A stretch of 64,000 nt of DNA from Chamaecyparis obtusa (lineage: Eukaryota; Streptophyta; Pinopsida; Cupressales; Cupressaceae), in the NCBI GenBank assembly GCA_027943335.1, contig BSBK01000524.1, positions 2,083,001-2,147,000 on the forward strand, in the 5' to 3' direction. Positions 34,576 through 46,483 of this stretch are shown here, one piece after another (the stretch's first letter is position 1; every line of letters begins with the position of its first letter). The notes below the pieces were generated by a model, which worked only from the letters and a program-made list of their open reading frames with translations, made no database searches and was not told where the DNA came from. The position numbers and the translations under genes are program-made.

Positions 34576-37500
34576 TTCATGAAAATTACAGTAGAATAGG
34601 AACTTAGATTAGTGTAGAAGTTGATATATGATGAATTGAGTCTTGCGCAGTTAATACAAGGTATTATATGTTGTAATGATGCTCTGGTTAAGAGCGCATA
34701 GAAAAATATTATGTTTTACGAGATCACAAGGATTTTTAAGTTTTGCAGGTTAACAGAATCAACTTTTTGGAAAGAAGCAGCAAAAGAATTGAATGTAATG
34801 TCAAATCTATGTGAGATAGGAATGATAAAAGGTTATGATTGGTATTATTTGATCATCAAAGAGAATACAAGTGTTAAGGAGATCAAAGAGAAATTATTTG
34901 AAGCATTTTGCAAGGATTTGGTGAAGGATTTTTCATGTCAAATCTATGCAAGCCCTAAAAATCATGGAATCAAGGTATTTTAATTGGAAAATCTTTAAAT
35001 TAGTTAAGGAATTAGCGGAAGTCATGGATGTTTCTTTGATTCACAATGTCAGAGATAATAATAGACCTAAGATGAAAAGGGAACCAGTAGAACCCTTGGA
35101 AGATGATCCTAAGTTAGCTTTATCATCTGTACCTGATGGAGTTTTACATCTAGAAAATATTAGAGGTTATCTGGGATGTAAGCTAGAGACTCTCAATGAT
35201 AGTGATTTCACAAAAGAATATCAGAAGATCTACAATCAGGATATGTCATTGAAAGTAGGGTTTGAGCATTTGAAAGATAATGAAATTGTTAAGTATGCCT
35301 TACGATATGAGTTTGACAATGAAGAATGTACCAAGATTATTTTAAGCAGAATTCATAATGGGAAGTTTTGGTTAGATGACAAAGTGATAGATATCACATC
35401 TAACCTAATTCATGAGGTAACTGGTCTTTCTAAAACTGGAGCCATTCCTTTGAATGAGAAGAACATGAGGAAAACAGTTATAGACAACACAAATTCATCT
35501 TACAATGGTAGGGGTATAGTAATTAGCAAAATTCAGCAAGATGATGTCAGATATTTGTGTAAGATCCTTACAACTAAGTTTTGTGCTAACTCTAGAGAAG
35601 ATGACATGGCAGTAGGAATGATACATGCAGCATATTTAATGTGTGTTGATAGAGTACAAGTTGACATGTGTGAGATTTTGAGAATTCAATTGTTTGAGAA
35701 TTTGGAAAAGATAAAGAAGACTAAGTATTCTTAGTTTAGATTCTCATCATTGATCACTTCTATGTTTTTCCATTTGTTGATAATATTTACTTACACCATT
35801 GGAAATGATTGGAATGATGGCCAAACCATAATGGAAAGGATTAACAAAGTATATACGAGGCATGTTATTGATAAGGTAAATGAAAGTGCAGTGTTGGTAA
35901 TCAAAACATTTCAAAATTTGACAACAAGTAGAACAAGGATCCCAAAATCCTTAGTAGAAAAGTATAAAAATGAGATATGTTTTATGGTTGATACTGACTT
36001 TACATACATTGAAGTAGTAGAACCTAGAGTAGAGTTCATAGACCCTCTTGGCTATGAAATCTCTGAGATTGAGATAGAAGGATATGTGAGTAGACTACTT
36101 AAGAGCAAGTTAGACATTCATAGTAATAGGTTTGGAACCTTTGAGGAGAACTTCAACTTCGCAAAGACTATCCTCGAAGAGAAACAGTCTAAGAAAAGAG
36201 TTGAAAGTACAATCAAGAAAATACTAAAAGATATAGGAATGACTAGGCATGAGTTGTTGATAGCCAAACAGACAGCAGTAGCAATTAGAGAAATTAGACA
36301 AAAAGAAGTCTTGTATGTGCCACCTTTATCATCAGTTGTTGTATAGCAAGAAGTGACACAAGTAAAGGTAAAAATGGAAGAAACATAGAAAGATCAAGAA
36401 GCAACAAAATCCACTAGATCAACCTCCTCCACACCTAGTAAAAGAATGAAATAGATTGCTATTGGACCGGGTAAGAGGTGGAAGACATTAGTGCCACTAG
36501 TTCCAAAAAAAATTGCAGAGATTAAAGATGATGAAGATACTCTTGTTAAGAAGAAAACTTGGAAACCTAGAATTGAAAAAGTGAATGAACAGATTATACA
36601 AGATGGAGACTTTACAAAGATGAATAAGTATTATGATCTATATGATTATGCAGAGAGATTGAATCTAGAAAATGCAATGGTGAAGCATATGATTTTGTTT
36701 GATAAGAAATTTGATACAATTCAGGGTAAGATACCTGATGACTTGTATAAGAAGCTTGTAAACAGAAAGAAAAGAGCATTAGAGGAAGATATAACTATAA
36801 GAGAAAATCTTGTAAGAAAGCTATGTGATGTGAGAGATGAAGAACACTTCAAACAAATCATGAAGGATCTGAACACCCATCTAAGAACCAAGAAGAGAAC
36901 TACTCAGATTATGGGAGGTAAATATGAAGAAATCAACAAGGAAACAAAACAAGCAATTTTTAAGGTTATGACAGAGAATGTTGGAAAATCATCAGTTGCA
37001 GCAGAACCTACAGAGTAAGAAGAAGAAGCAAAACAACAGGACATTCCCTCTCCACCAGCCATCAATATTAAGGATGAAGCTATGAATGTTGAAGGAACTA
37101 AGATCACTTTGGATAGTGATGATAACCTATTTAAGAACCTTGAAAACATTGTTGACAATTTAGCTTTTGAGCAGGATGGTGCCAAAGGAGAAGAAAGGAC
37201 AGAAACCAGAACTGTAGAACCTATAGTGACAGAGAAACAAGTATCTGTTCCCACTCTTGAAGAAATCAGTCTTACACCTAAGACTGGTAAGAAAACTCAA
37301 ATTGGTTCTATATTTGAGAATTTGGGAAAGGAAGTAGATGATGATGATCAGATGGAATTGATCACATCTTTGAACAAGATTATTGGAAAGAACAAGAAGG
37401 TAAAGAGCCTTGAAGGATGCCTAAAGGAGCTTAATGAGAAGTTACAAGGCATTGTAACCACACAAATTACAAAATTTGACCCTCTGGAAAGAGCAAATAA

Positions 37501-38059
37501 AGTAATGAACACATTTGATGATGAGTTTACCAAATTATTTGATATTGCAAAGGTAAAGGCTCAAGTAGCCTACGAGGCCAAAATTCTTTTGGATATAAGT
37601 CAGAACATCAGGAATGATATCAACAATCTTGATATCTGCATAAAAGATTTGAGAAGGAATTTAGATAGAGGAAAATCTTTGTACATTCAGTGTACAAAAT
37701 CAAAGAACCTAATAGCAGAGGAAGTGCAGAAGATGAAGACTAAGGAAGCAGAAATTCAAATTGAGATAAACCTTCTTTCAAGCCCTAATATGAAGGTACT
37801 TGATGTTGAGAAGAAAATCTACAAGATTTATGATGAAATAAGAATTTTACAGGATGTCAAGGACAGGAAGCTGAAGAGATTCGCTCTTTTAAGAGAGCAT
37901 GTTTCTATAAAATTGAGCATTGTTAAAGGACAACTAGAAGAATGTCTTTCATCCAAGACATCTTTTCAGAAGTTTAGTTTTCAGAATCTCCAAGCATGTG
38001 AAATTGCGTCTTATGGATTGTGGATTGTGCGCACTACTCAGTGTTGTAGATTCGATTAA
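34576..38059 (+). pseudogene. Unknown domain and C-terminal coiled coils of the same giant ORF
   Basis: The knuckle frame continues through TAA/TAG codons to 34983 (ESTFWKEAAKELNVMS, KGYDWYYLIIKE). One frameshift near 34950-34980 moves it to a frame that stays open, apart from stops near 35732, 36344, 36389, 36452 and 37016, to 38059. The middle (about 35000-36340) is a globular-looking segment with HEVTGLSKTGAIPLNEKN, a phrase type I associate with gag-like proteins of plant non-autonomous LTR elements. The last 500 residues are Lys/Glu-rich with coiled-coil heptads. Four of the five listed stops are TAG and one is TAA. No pol motif (DSG, xxDD, DDE) occurs. Originally the whole protein was roughly 1580 residues. 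Function is unknown; packaging or particle structure is a guess from the knuckles. Confidence 0.72.
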
Positions 38060-38385
38060 AAATTCATGGGAGAAAGAGTTAGAGGCCATGAAGATTAACT
38101 TTGTAGATTGTGTTGCAAGCCTACCGGCTTTGCAATATTGAATCAAGGTATAACACTCTTGTCTGAACACAGTTTTGTCACCCTCCTTACTTTTTTTGTC
38201 ATTGTTGTCAAAGGGGGAGAGATATAAAGTATAAAATTGATAAGGATACATACTCTTAGGGGGATTATAGTATATAGATAAGATTTATGGAGTCATAAGG
38301 ATAGTTTATACATATTTTGTACTATGGCCACAATTTTAAAATTTTGAAGTCTAAGACTTAGCCAATTTTCTCATATGTTGCCACC

Positions 38386-38403
38386 AATGACAAAGGGGGA
38401 GAT
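38386..38403 (+). other. Polypurine tract of the pol-less element
   Basis: GACAAAGGGGGAGATTG directly precedes the 3' LTR start TGTTGGC. Confidence 0.85.
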
Positions 38404-39441
38404 TGTTGGCAATTTGGCTAAGTTGGATACATAGATGTTGTCATTATGGAAACATATGTTCTACATGAATATCATAGAGTTCAGAGAGCAAGTATGACAG
38501 AGTGCAATGTAAAATTGTCTAAGTATGAGACAGTGTGTTTTTGCCAGTGTACCCGATGACAGTTTCATTTAGTGATGTTGATTGGAGTAAGTTCAATGCT
38601 TGCACACTTGAACATAGATACTATGGTGACTATTGGAGACTCACCTAAGAGTGCAAGTCAGTATGACATGTACGAAAGAAGTTATGATAGTTTTACTAAA
38701 GACGATGTTAAGCCGACATGACAGATTATGAAGACAGAATTGGTAAAGAGTTAAGGGATTATTTTGTTTATCAACATAATGACTTAACAATATAAAGGGA
38801 TGAAATCCTAGATGTTAACCCTTGGGTAAAGATATTTTGTATTATGTAAGCCGACTGGAAGAGTTATTAATCTTAATAACTTGTATAAAGATGTAATGAT
38901 GTAATGTAAGAAACGACACATGACATATGATATGATATGTATGTAATAGCGATAGTGAAAGAGCATCAAAGAGATATTAATGTGAAGTTGTAAGAAGTAT
39001 AAGGTTATGTACCTTGACCTATTTTTGTTATCAGTGAATATTATATATTACTTGTTTGGGCAGTGGGCTCATTTGGTAATCATATTTTGTACTACTAACT
39101 CCTAACAAGGTTGAGGCTTCTAACAAGGCCTATAGTCCCTTAATCAGGACTAAGACACTATATACATGTAATAGACTCCTAACAGGGTCAACATCCTTAA
39201 CAAGATACTTTTGATTAGTGGATCTTTTTGGGTGCCATCCCCACCGGGGTTTTCCCTTGGCCAGGGTTTCCTCGAGAACAAATAATGTGTTATGAGTTTT
39301 TTTGTTTTATTTCTATTCATGTTGTTTAGTTTCCTATGTTATGCATGCACTAAGATAATCTATTATATCCATAATTGGGCAAAAGTAAAAGTTTGTAGAA
39401 TACTGATTCACCCCCCCTCTCAGTATTCCCTATTTCTAACA
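38404..39441 (+). repeat. Pol-less element 3' LTR (1038 bp)
   Basis: Starts TGTTGGCAATTTGGCT and ends CTATTTCTAACA. Same length as the 5' copy, with scattered substitutions (about 7-8 per 100 by eye in the first 180 bp), mostly transitions. Confidence 0.92.
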
Positions 39442-39446
39442 ACCAT
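39442..39446. repeat. Target-site duplication ACCAT, right
   Basis: Second copy of ACCAT, after which the chromovirus integrase/linker frame resumes. Confidence 0.9.
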
Positions 39447-39922
39447 AGCTCAGGACAGGCATAAGAAATATGCAGATGCTCACCAAGTGGACAAGCAATT
39501 TGTTGTTGGTGTTAAGGTGTTCTTGAGAGTGCATCCACAGAAGAGTCTGATCCATTATGTAAAGGGTTCAAAGTTGGCACCTCTCTTTGTTGGACCTTTT
39601 GAGATTCTTGAGAGGATAGGACCAGTTGCTTAACATCTTGCTTTGTCACCCAACTTATCTCGCATCCATGATGTTTTTCATGTTTCAGTTCTTAGACAAT
39701 ATATACCAGATGTTGCACATGTACTTGATTGGAATGCCTTGTAGGTAGAGGACAGATAGCTAGTTTTGGAGCCCATTCACATTCTTCAGCGACAAAATCT
39801 AACCCTCAGGGATCACACCATCGTGCAAGAAAGGGTCCAATGGGACCCTACTAATGAGTCATCAGCGACTTGGGAGGACGCAATGAGATTTTAGGAATTA
39901 TATCCCTATTTTTTTTGTAGGC
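39447..39922 (+). pseudogene. Chromovirus pol C-terminus with chromodomain
   Basis: Continuation of the polyprotein cut at 32194. It reads AQDRHKKYADAHQVDKQF, then KLAPLFVGPFEILERIG (the GPY/F module closing integrase) and RIHDVFHVSVLR. At about 39744-39912 a chromodomain-like segment carries VEDR, ILQRQNLTLRD, VQWDPTNESSATWEDA and ELYPYF. The W and the ATWE box are the usual chromodomain marks. Three internal TAG codons interrupt it. In other chromoviruses this domain directs integration toward modified histones in heterochromatin. Confidence 0.88.
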
Positions 39923-39938
39923 TTCTAGGAGTAAGCCT

Positions 39939-39955
39939 AATTCTAGGGGGGTGGA
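39939..39955 (+). other. Chromovirus polypurine tract
   Basis: AATTCTAGGGGGGTGGA lies immediately before the 3' LTR start TGTATTGCCCACCC. Confidence 0.85.
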
Positions 39956-40319
39956 TGTATTGCCCACCCATAGTTTTCTTCTCAGTTCTATATTGCCAAA
40001 CTCTTTTAGGCCACTTTCATGTGTGCATTGTTATTTTAGTTTTATTATGATATTGGATGTATGACACTACATGGTGAATTTTAATAAATGGATGATTATG
40101 GTGGTAATTTTGATGCAGTTATATGTTGACAATGTTTTACATGTTTTGATTTGATGCTTATGATTATGAGTATGCTTACCCCATACTTGCATGTGTATTG
40201 TGTTCATGTATGCTTTTACCTTCCTGTATGATGTGTTTATTATGGTTGAGGGATGGAGTCATAGTTACCTACTTACGGGATCCACATGATGTCCTTATCC
40301 CCACCATTGCTTGCCTATA

Positions 40320-40343
40320 TGTGTGTGTGTGTGTGTGTGTGTG
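40320..40343. repeat. (TG)n microsatellite in the 3' LTR
   Basis: About 12 TG units, compared with about five at the matching place in the 5' LTR (near 24290). Confidence 0.9.
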
Positions 40344-41864
40344 CATGCAAGTTTTGTATGCAAGTTTGCAAGTACCGGGCATCGACTTCCCTAAATTGTC
40401 GGGATGAGTGTGCCCTATCACTAGTCTTAATGGTAAAAGAGGGGAGATGATATTCAGATCCAAATCCTAACCTAAGCCATACTATTGTCTTGAAATAGTG
40501 GACAAGATTTTGTTATCCTACCCTTTTAAACTCATCCAGTTGATGTGAGTTTATATGCCTTTTCTTGAGTATGAATGTGGTTCTTTAAGTTCATTTGATT
40601 TTGGTTGTTGGTGTGATTTCTATAATTAGATCATTTATTTAGATTAAATTGTGTAATTTAAATAAATTAGATTTTTTATATTTTTAGCTATGAGATTAGT
40701 TAATTAATTGAAAATTAATTAAATGCAACTATTAAATTTAATTTATTGTTTAAAAGGTTAATTGTATGGTAGAATTATTTAACTAATGGGGATTAATTAA
40801 ATACATTCACCTTAGAGTTATTTAATTATAAATTTGGCCTTTTTCAATTAAAAGGTATTTATTATTTAGGAGTTTATTTAGCATGTGGAAATTATTGTAG
40901 ACTAAATGTTTTAAATTAATTAGAATGCATTAAGTTACGCAATCATAATTGATTAAATTAAATTAAAGGAGTTAGTTAATTTTAAGTTTCTAGTGTTTTT
41001 AACAAGAGAAAATTAAGAATTTGACTTTAGTTCAACTGAAATTAAACTATAAATTAGAAATTGATTAGAGAAAATCTTTTGTGGAGTGGAGTTCCAACCC
41101 TTGCATAAGGAATGGAATTTCCTATATGTTAAGGGTTTGGCCATTTTTATCAACGCACAAGTTTTGGAGGATTTTGTGTGAAGGCTTTCAATTTGGTGTA
41201 ATTTTCTAACAACTTGGATTTTTCCTTCATTTATGGCCATCGTCAATTTTATTATTTGGTGTTTGAGGTAGGAATTGATTATCCTTGTGGTTGTGGTTTG
41301 CAATTTTGAAGGAACTGTATTCACCGTGCTTCTCAAATTTGCATGTCTGGAATTCTAAAATCAGTCTTAAGAGACCCTTGTTGCTTACAATTCTTAGTTA
41401 TGAATTGTTGATTAAATTTCATTAGGGTTTGAAATGATGAAATTATGGTAAAAGATTTTATATTAGTTGGAATTTTGTGGTATCTAATTGGTTATCTAGA
41501 AAAAAAACCCTAGGTTTTTTATATTATATATAAGGGGGTCAAAAAGAGATACAACAGTATCAACTGAGAGTACAAAATAAGAGGCCTTGCCTCACCACAA
41601 TCTAAGAGTACAACAAATTTTATCATAGTTCAAAGAAGAGAAGTAAATAATGTAAAACATCATAGTGGGTGTCAACCCAAGCAGTCCACCCGAAAGGTCC
41701 CTCCATCCACACAATGCTCTTTCACTCCTGGATTTGAGTTAGCATGAAGATATCATCCTTCTTGGACTTGATGATCTTTTTGATTTCCTGATTGAGTCTC
41801 TTGCAGGTCCTTTCAAACATCTAGAGGTCATCAAATTTCCTCCTCCATTCATACCCATGTTTCA

Positions 41865-44800
41865 TGTAACGCCCCGCCAGGCAACCCAAGAGGACAAGAC
41901 ATAAAACCTCTATAAAATGCAAGTAGTGAATTTTCTTTATTTTTTTAATTTTTTTTAACTAGAATAATATTCATCATTACATTTCATATTTCTAAAAGAA
42001 GAAATAATTTTCTACTACTTGAATGTAAGATTTATACAACTTAAGTCCTCCCGGGTTCCCTAATGTCGCTACTAAAGCAACATCATATAAACCATTTACA
42101 TGCATAAGATATTCACGGAATCATGAGCTTAAAAGATCTACATTCGTTTTAATGCACCAAGTTAAATGTCCCTAACTTATTTCTTTTATTAAACATAGGT
42201 TAATCATCCAACATCATTATTCCTTTTATCAACTCATTCCATAAATTCATATTGATTTCATCTACATCTACTATCCTTTATATCACTTTTCTCTAATAAT
42301 TTAGGTAAGAGATTAATATTCATTAAGGTAGGCATCATCCTAGGTACTTCATTAACATGAACCAAGTATTAACATTAAAATCAAATTACTATTCTATTGC
42401 ATTGTTTCATAACCATTCATTGTTAATAATTCCAATCACTAATCTATCATTTCTCAATAATATCTTTGAATTCTTTCATCAAGAGAGAATACATTATTGT
42501 TGTGATACATCATTATATATAATTATATTTAAGATTATTTCCTTTGCACATGGACAACATAAGAGGATAGGATAAATAACATAAACACTTTCTTTTAATG
42601 CTAGTAACATGTCCAATATTCCACATTCTTTTCCCTTTCTTTTACCTAGAACTACCCATTCCCTTATGCATTGCTTTGAATTGAGATTGCATCAATACTA
42701 CAAGACTCCTTTTAGGAGATTAAAATTACATGAATACAGATACATAAGTACATCTCAACATATTAAAATATCCAATAAGAAATCTTCAACTGCAGATTTG
42801 GAAAGGAATATGTGCTAGGATCATCCAAAGAATCACGATCAATACCTCGATATAAATATTAACCACCCAACCACGTGGAACCAATAGGCCCACTCCCCCG
42901 AGCTAGGAGATAGAACCAAAGGCCCATACAAGAGGTAACAACTAGGAAATTCCTAAGGTGGTGATAAAATTTCTCCAAAGTCACAACACAAAAGAAAAGA
43001 CAAGAAGACCACAAGGACTACCAGAGGCATGATCAAATTTGATAGAGACTCTAAGCTACAAGCTAGGTGAGTGTCATCGCATAGCCCTCACCCCTTGGGT
43101 TGTCCTGGTACTAGCCACTCTTGGCCCCGGCCCCCAAGTAGGCACATGCGGAACCGAATGCCTCTCGTACAGACAAGGTCATCTAGTCGTACCTACGCAT
43201 AGGTACCTTCTCCCACTCCCATCCTTAGTCTTTACTAGCACTAAAGGCATGGGCGAGGCACAATTAATTTTGATTAATGTGTAATTTCTCATTCCAATAA
43301 TCTCTCATTCCCAATTCATTTATTTAGGTTATCACTTGATTAAATAACTCATAGTAGGTTATCCTGGTACTAGCCACTTAGGGCCCCGGCCCCTCACTAT
43401 GAGCCACTCACCTAGTGTACTTAGGTTCCCTAACATACATATAAAAATCATAAGAGCATAATATATCCATCATCAAGAATTCATACCAATTCCATAACAA
43501 CATTTGATTGAGTTTAGGAAAACATATGTTGTCCCTAGTCCACTTGACAACCCTAAACCCAATATGGCATACAGAATGTTCCAAACATATAAGAAGACAT
43601 CCAAGTGATATTATAAACATATTTAGAGTATACATAGATCCAATTAACCAAAAAAACATTCTAATAGCCTCTGGTGACCATACGAAACCTTAAAACTTAA
43701 CGATGTTCTTAAACTGAATTATTTCAAGCAAGGATTAAATGCGAAGAATAGTCATCATAGAACAGTCATCCATATCTTTAACAAAAAAAATAATAAAGGA
43801 AATCTCTTCGGTGGAGATTTAGATAACATAATTATAGACTCTCAATTTGATTTTTAGGAAGATCCAACGGTGGGAAAGAAAGTTATGACTTCTGGTTTAA
43901 AACAGAAAATTCTGGTTAGGGTTCAGACCTGTCTTCACTAAAACGGTTGTAATTTTCACAAAACATAATAAAAATTCACCAAACCAATTGGAAATGAAAG
44001 ATAAGACTTAAGAGAATCTCTGATATCAAATTTAGACTTTTATATAATCATATCAGCCTGCAGCATACGAATACATTTGACAGAAAATTCGGAATCAAGA
44101 ATGGATTGACATAGTCTGCCAAAATGTCAAAAATAAGGCATTAATTCGACCCTAAAAATAAAATCAGAGAGATACCCATTTGAGATCTATGAATTTTACT
44201 TCCAGAAAATCAATTTAGTAAAACCATAGATGCAATTTAAATTGTTATAATAATAGATCTCCAAAAATGGGTTGCTAAAAACCCTAGGAAAACACATGCC
44301 AATTCTTACAAACAAAAACTCAAAACTTTAAAATAACCATACAAATGAAAAGTACAGATATAATAAATAATGATAATATATAAATAGATCTATAATCTAT
44401 CAGATACATCAAGTAACTAAAATATTCAATCCATACCTCATGTCCTACGAAGGTTGAATCGAAGAAGGAAGGAAACAAAAGAGAAGACAAATCCAAACTT
44501 GAGATGCATCCTTCAAACCCTATCCACTTTCAGAAATCTCCATGAAAGAAAGAAATAATTCCACAGCAAAGAATCCCTCTCTCAACTATTGAAATTCTCA
44601 CAAAAATGTCTCTCTCCCAAAAGCAAAGATAACCAAAAATTCTTAAAGACATATGCTTACAAAATCTCCCTCACATCTCCAAGTTTTCTCTCCAAAATCA
44701 CCATGAAAATTAAGGCCATCCTCTCCTCAATGCTTCAGCCCCAAAATCCCCCCCTCTTCAAAAGAGAAAGTAGTGCATATAAATAGATTTCCAAAGGTTG

Positions 44801-45190
44801 AGAGGAAAAGTAACCAACTCTCAACTAACTCTTAACTAAAGGGTATTATAAAATAACTTAATATCATACAACTATATTACTCAAATATACAATAAAAGAT
44901 TATTTGTATTCATTCATACACATATGTAATATTATCCTAACATATATGCATATGCCATCATTAATTACATCAATATCTATATATATAACCTATCCTCATT
45001 ATTAATAATTAACAATTGAGAATAATATACCTCGCATTATTTAATATTTAATTATTAATAATATTATACTTTACATTAATCCCAAAATATACACCATCAA
45101 CAATATCTACAATAATTAACATATAATCACATATAAATTATATATATATAAATACATATATGTGTGCACCCATATATATATTTCCATATA

Positions 45191-45222
<32 letters not shown>

Positions 45223-46381
45223 GATACATGCCAAATACCAAACACTATAATCTATAAGATTATGAAGTAATAGATCACAATATTATTACCTATTTATAAT
45301 TGCTATAGGATATAACACTGAGGTAGAATAAAATCACATGCCTCAAAATAAATCTAATCATCGAAAGAGGCCATAAAAATCAACTATGAAACATATCGAG
45401 AAAACCATAAGATCAAACAAGGTCAACCAAAGTCAACAAGGAAAGTCAAGCCAAACTCCTGAAACACAACATAGAAAGATTAACTAAGAATCATACCAAG
45501 AAGGAGAAATAAATAAAATGAGTAAACAAATCATACAACCAAATGAATTCAAGTGGCCACAAGGCACTAACTACAACCATGCCCAACCGGGTGCGTTGGA
45601 TCTGAGTTTTTGACCCAAAGGTTGACTGACAAAGAAGGAACCCTAATATTCTCAAATTGGAATAATGACAAAGGAAGACTCATGTAGGGGCCTTAGTACT
45701 ATCTCCATAACAACAACCATCGAGAATTTGAGGGCATGCTCAGACCTGTGAAGCCAGGTGAAGTGGATGTCTGGTACCTGCAAGCCTGCATCACAAAGAA
45801 GAAATACATATGCACGGATATACATATAAAAGAAAATATTGCAGACAGATGACCAGGATCGATACATCATGTGGACCTCAACTATGTGAGTAACTACGAC
45901 TTCGTCCTAAATCATGAAAATACATCATGTATATATATACACTCAAAGCATGTAGCATCATCATAATGAAGGTTAGAATCTCAAGCATTGTGTTAGTCTC
46001 TTATCAATACTAATAATAAATCAACATAATCAAATCATCAAGTGAGATACAAGATTCATCCAAGGTAACCTTAATAGAAGAAAATATAAATAACCACTTA
46101 TATATATCTATCAAGTACATATCATATAACATCCTAACTATGTTCATAAAGGTCTTGTAGGTACTCAATACATACATGGAGATAAATACATACAAAAATG
46201 ATACCTTTAGATAGTATGTCTGATATTAGAATCATTGAGTACTAGCTTATGAAATTATTATAAACAACTATAGGAATAGATCAAACAAGTATCATGTACA
46301 ACTTAAGCTGTAAGAAAACATCGAAGGATCTTAATTCTTTCAAAAACATAAAACTTATATTAGGGTTAGAGGGGTATTACA
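41865..46381 (-). mobile_element. 4.5-kb solo gypsy LTR inside LINE-A
   Basis: On the plus strand it begins TGTAACGCCCCGCC and ends AGGGGTATTACA, so both ends read TGTAA(C/T)(G/A)CCCC inward. Flanks TTTCA (41860-41864) and CTTCA (46382-46386) are a target duplication with one C/T difference. On the minus strand, text near 45900-45700 (GTCGTAGTTACTCACATAG, TCCACATGATGT, GCAGGCTTGCAGGTACCAG) matches the chromovirus LTR near 24230-24330, so it is an LTR of a related family in reverse orientation. It contains no internal region, primer site or coding sequence, as expected after LTR-LTR recombination. (TA)n runs lie near 45180-45210. Confidence 0.78.
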
Positions 46382-46483
46382 CTTCAGCTCATAAACAAAG
46401 AAGGTGGCATGCCCATCTTTCAAGAATCTTCTCAACTTTTCCTTCTCCATCATGATTGTTGTGTGAACCTGAAGAAAAAAATT

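Larger units (their letters stand above)
32195..39441 (+). mobile_element. Pol-less copia-like LTR element with one giant ORF
   Basis: The 7247-bp insertion has paired 1038-bp LTRs, an exact tRNA-Met primer site, a polypurine tract and the 5-bp target duplication ACCAT. LTR ends are T(G/A)TTGGC...TCTAACA, as in Ty1/copia. The 5.2-kb interior has no protease, integrase, reverse transcriptase or RNase H. It encodes instead a single long reading frame with coiled coils, four CCHC knuckles and an unknown domain. It must have moved with enzymes from an autonomous partner. It fits the broad class of large non-autonomous LTR elements (LARD / TR-GAG type), but the long extra protein is unusual. Confidence 0.88.

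Noticed and set aside
36904..37533. Minus-strand frames opposite the coiled-coil part
   Set aside because: Antisense shadows of the giant ORF.
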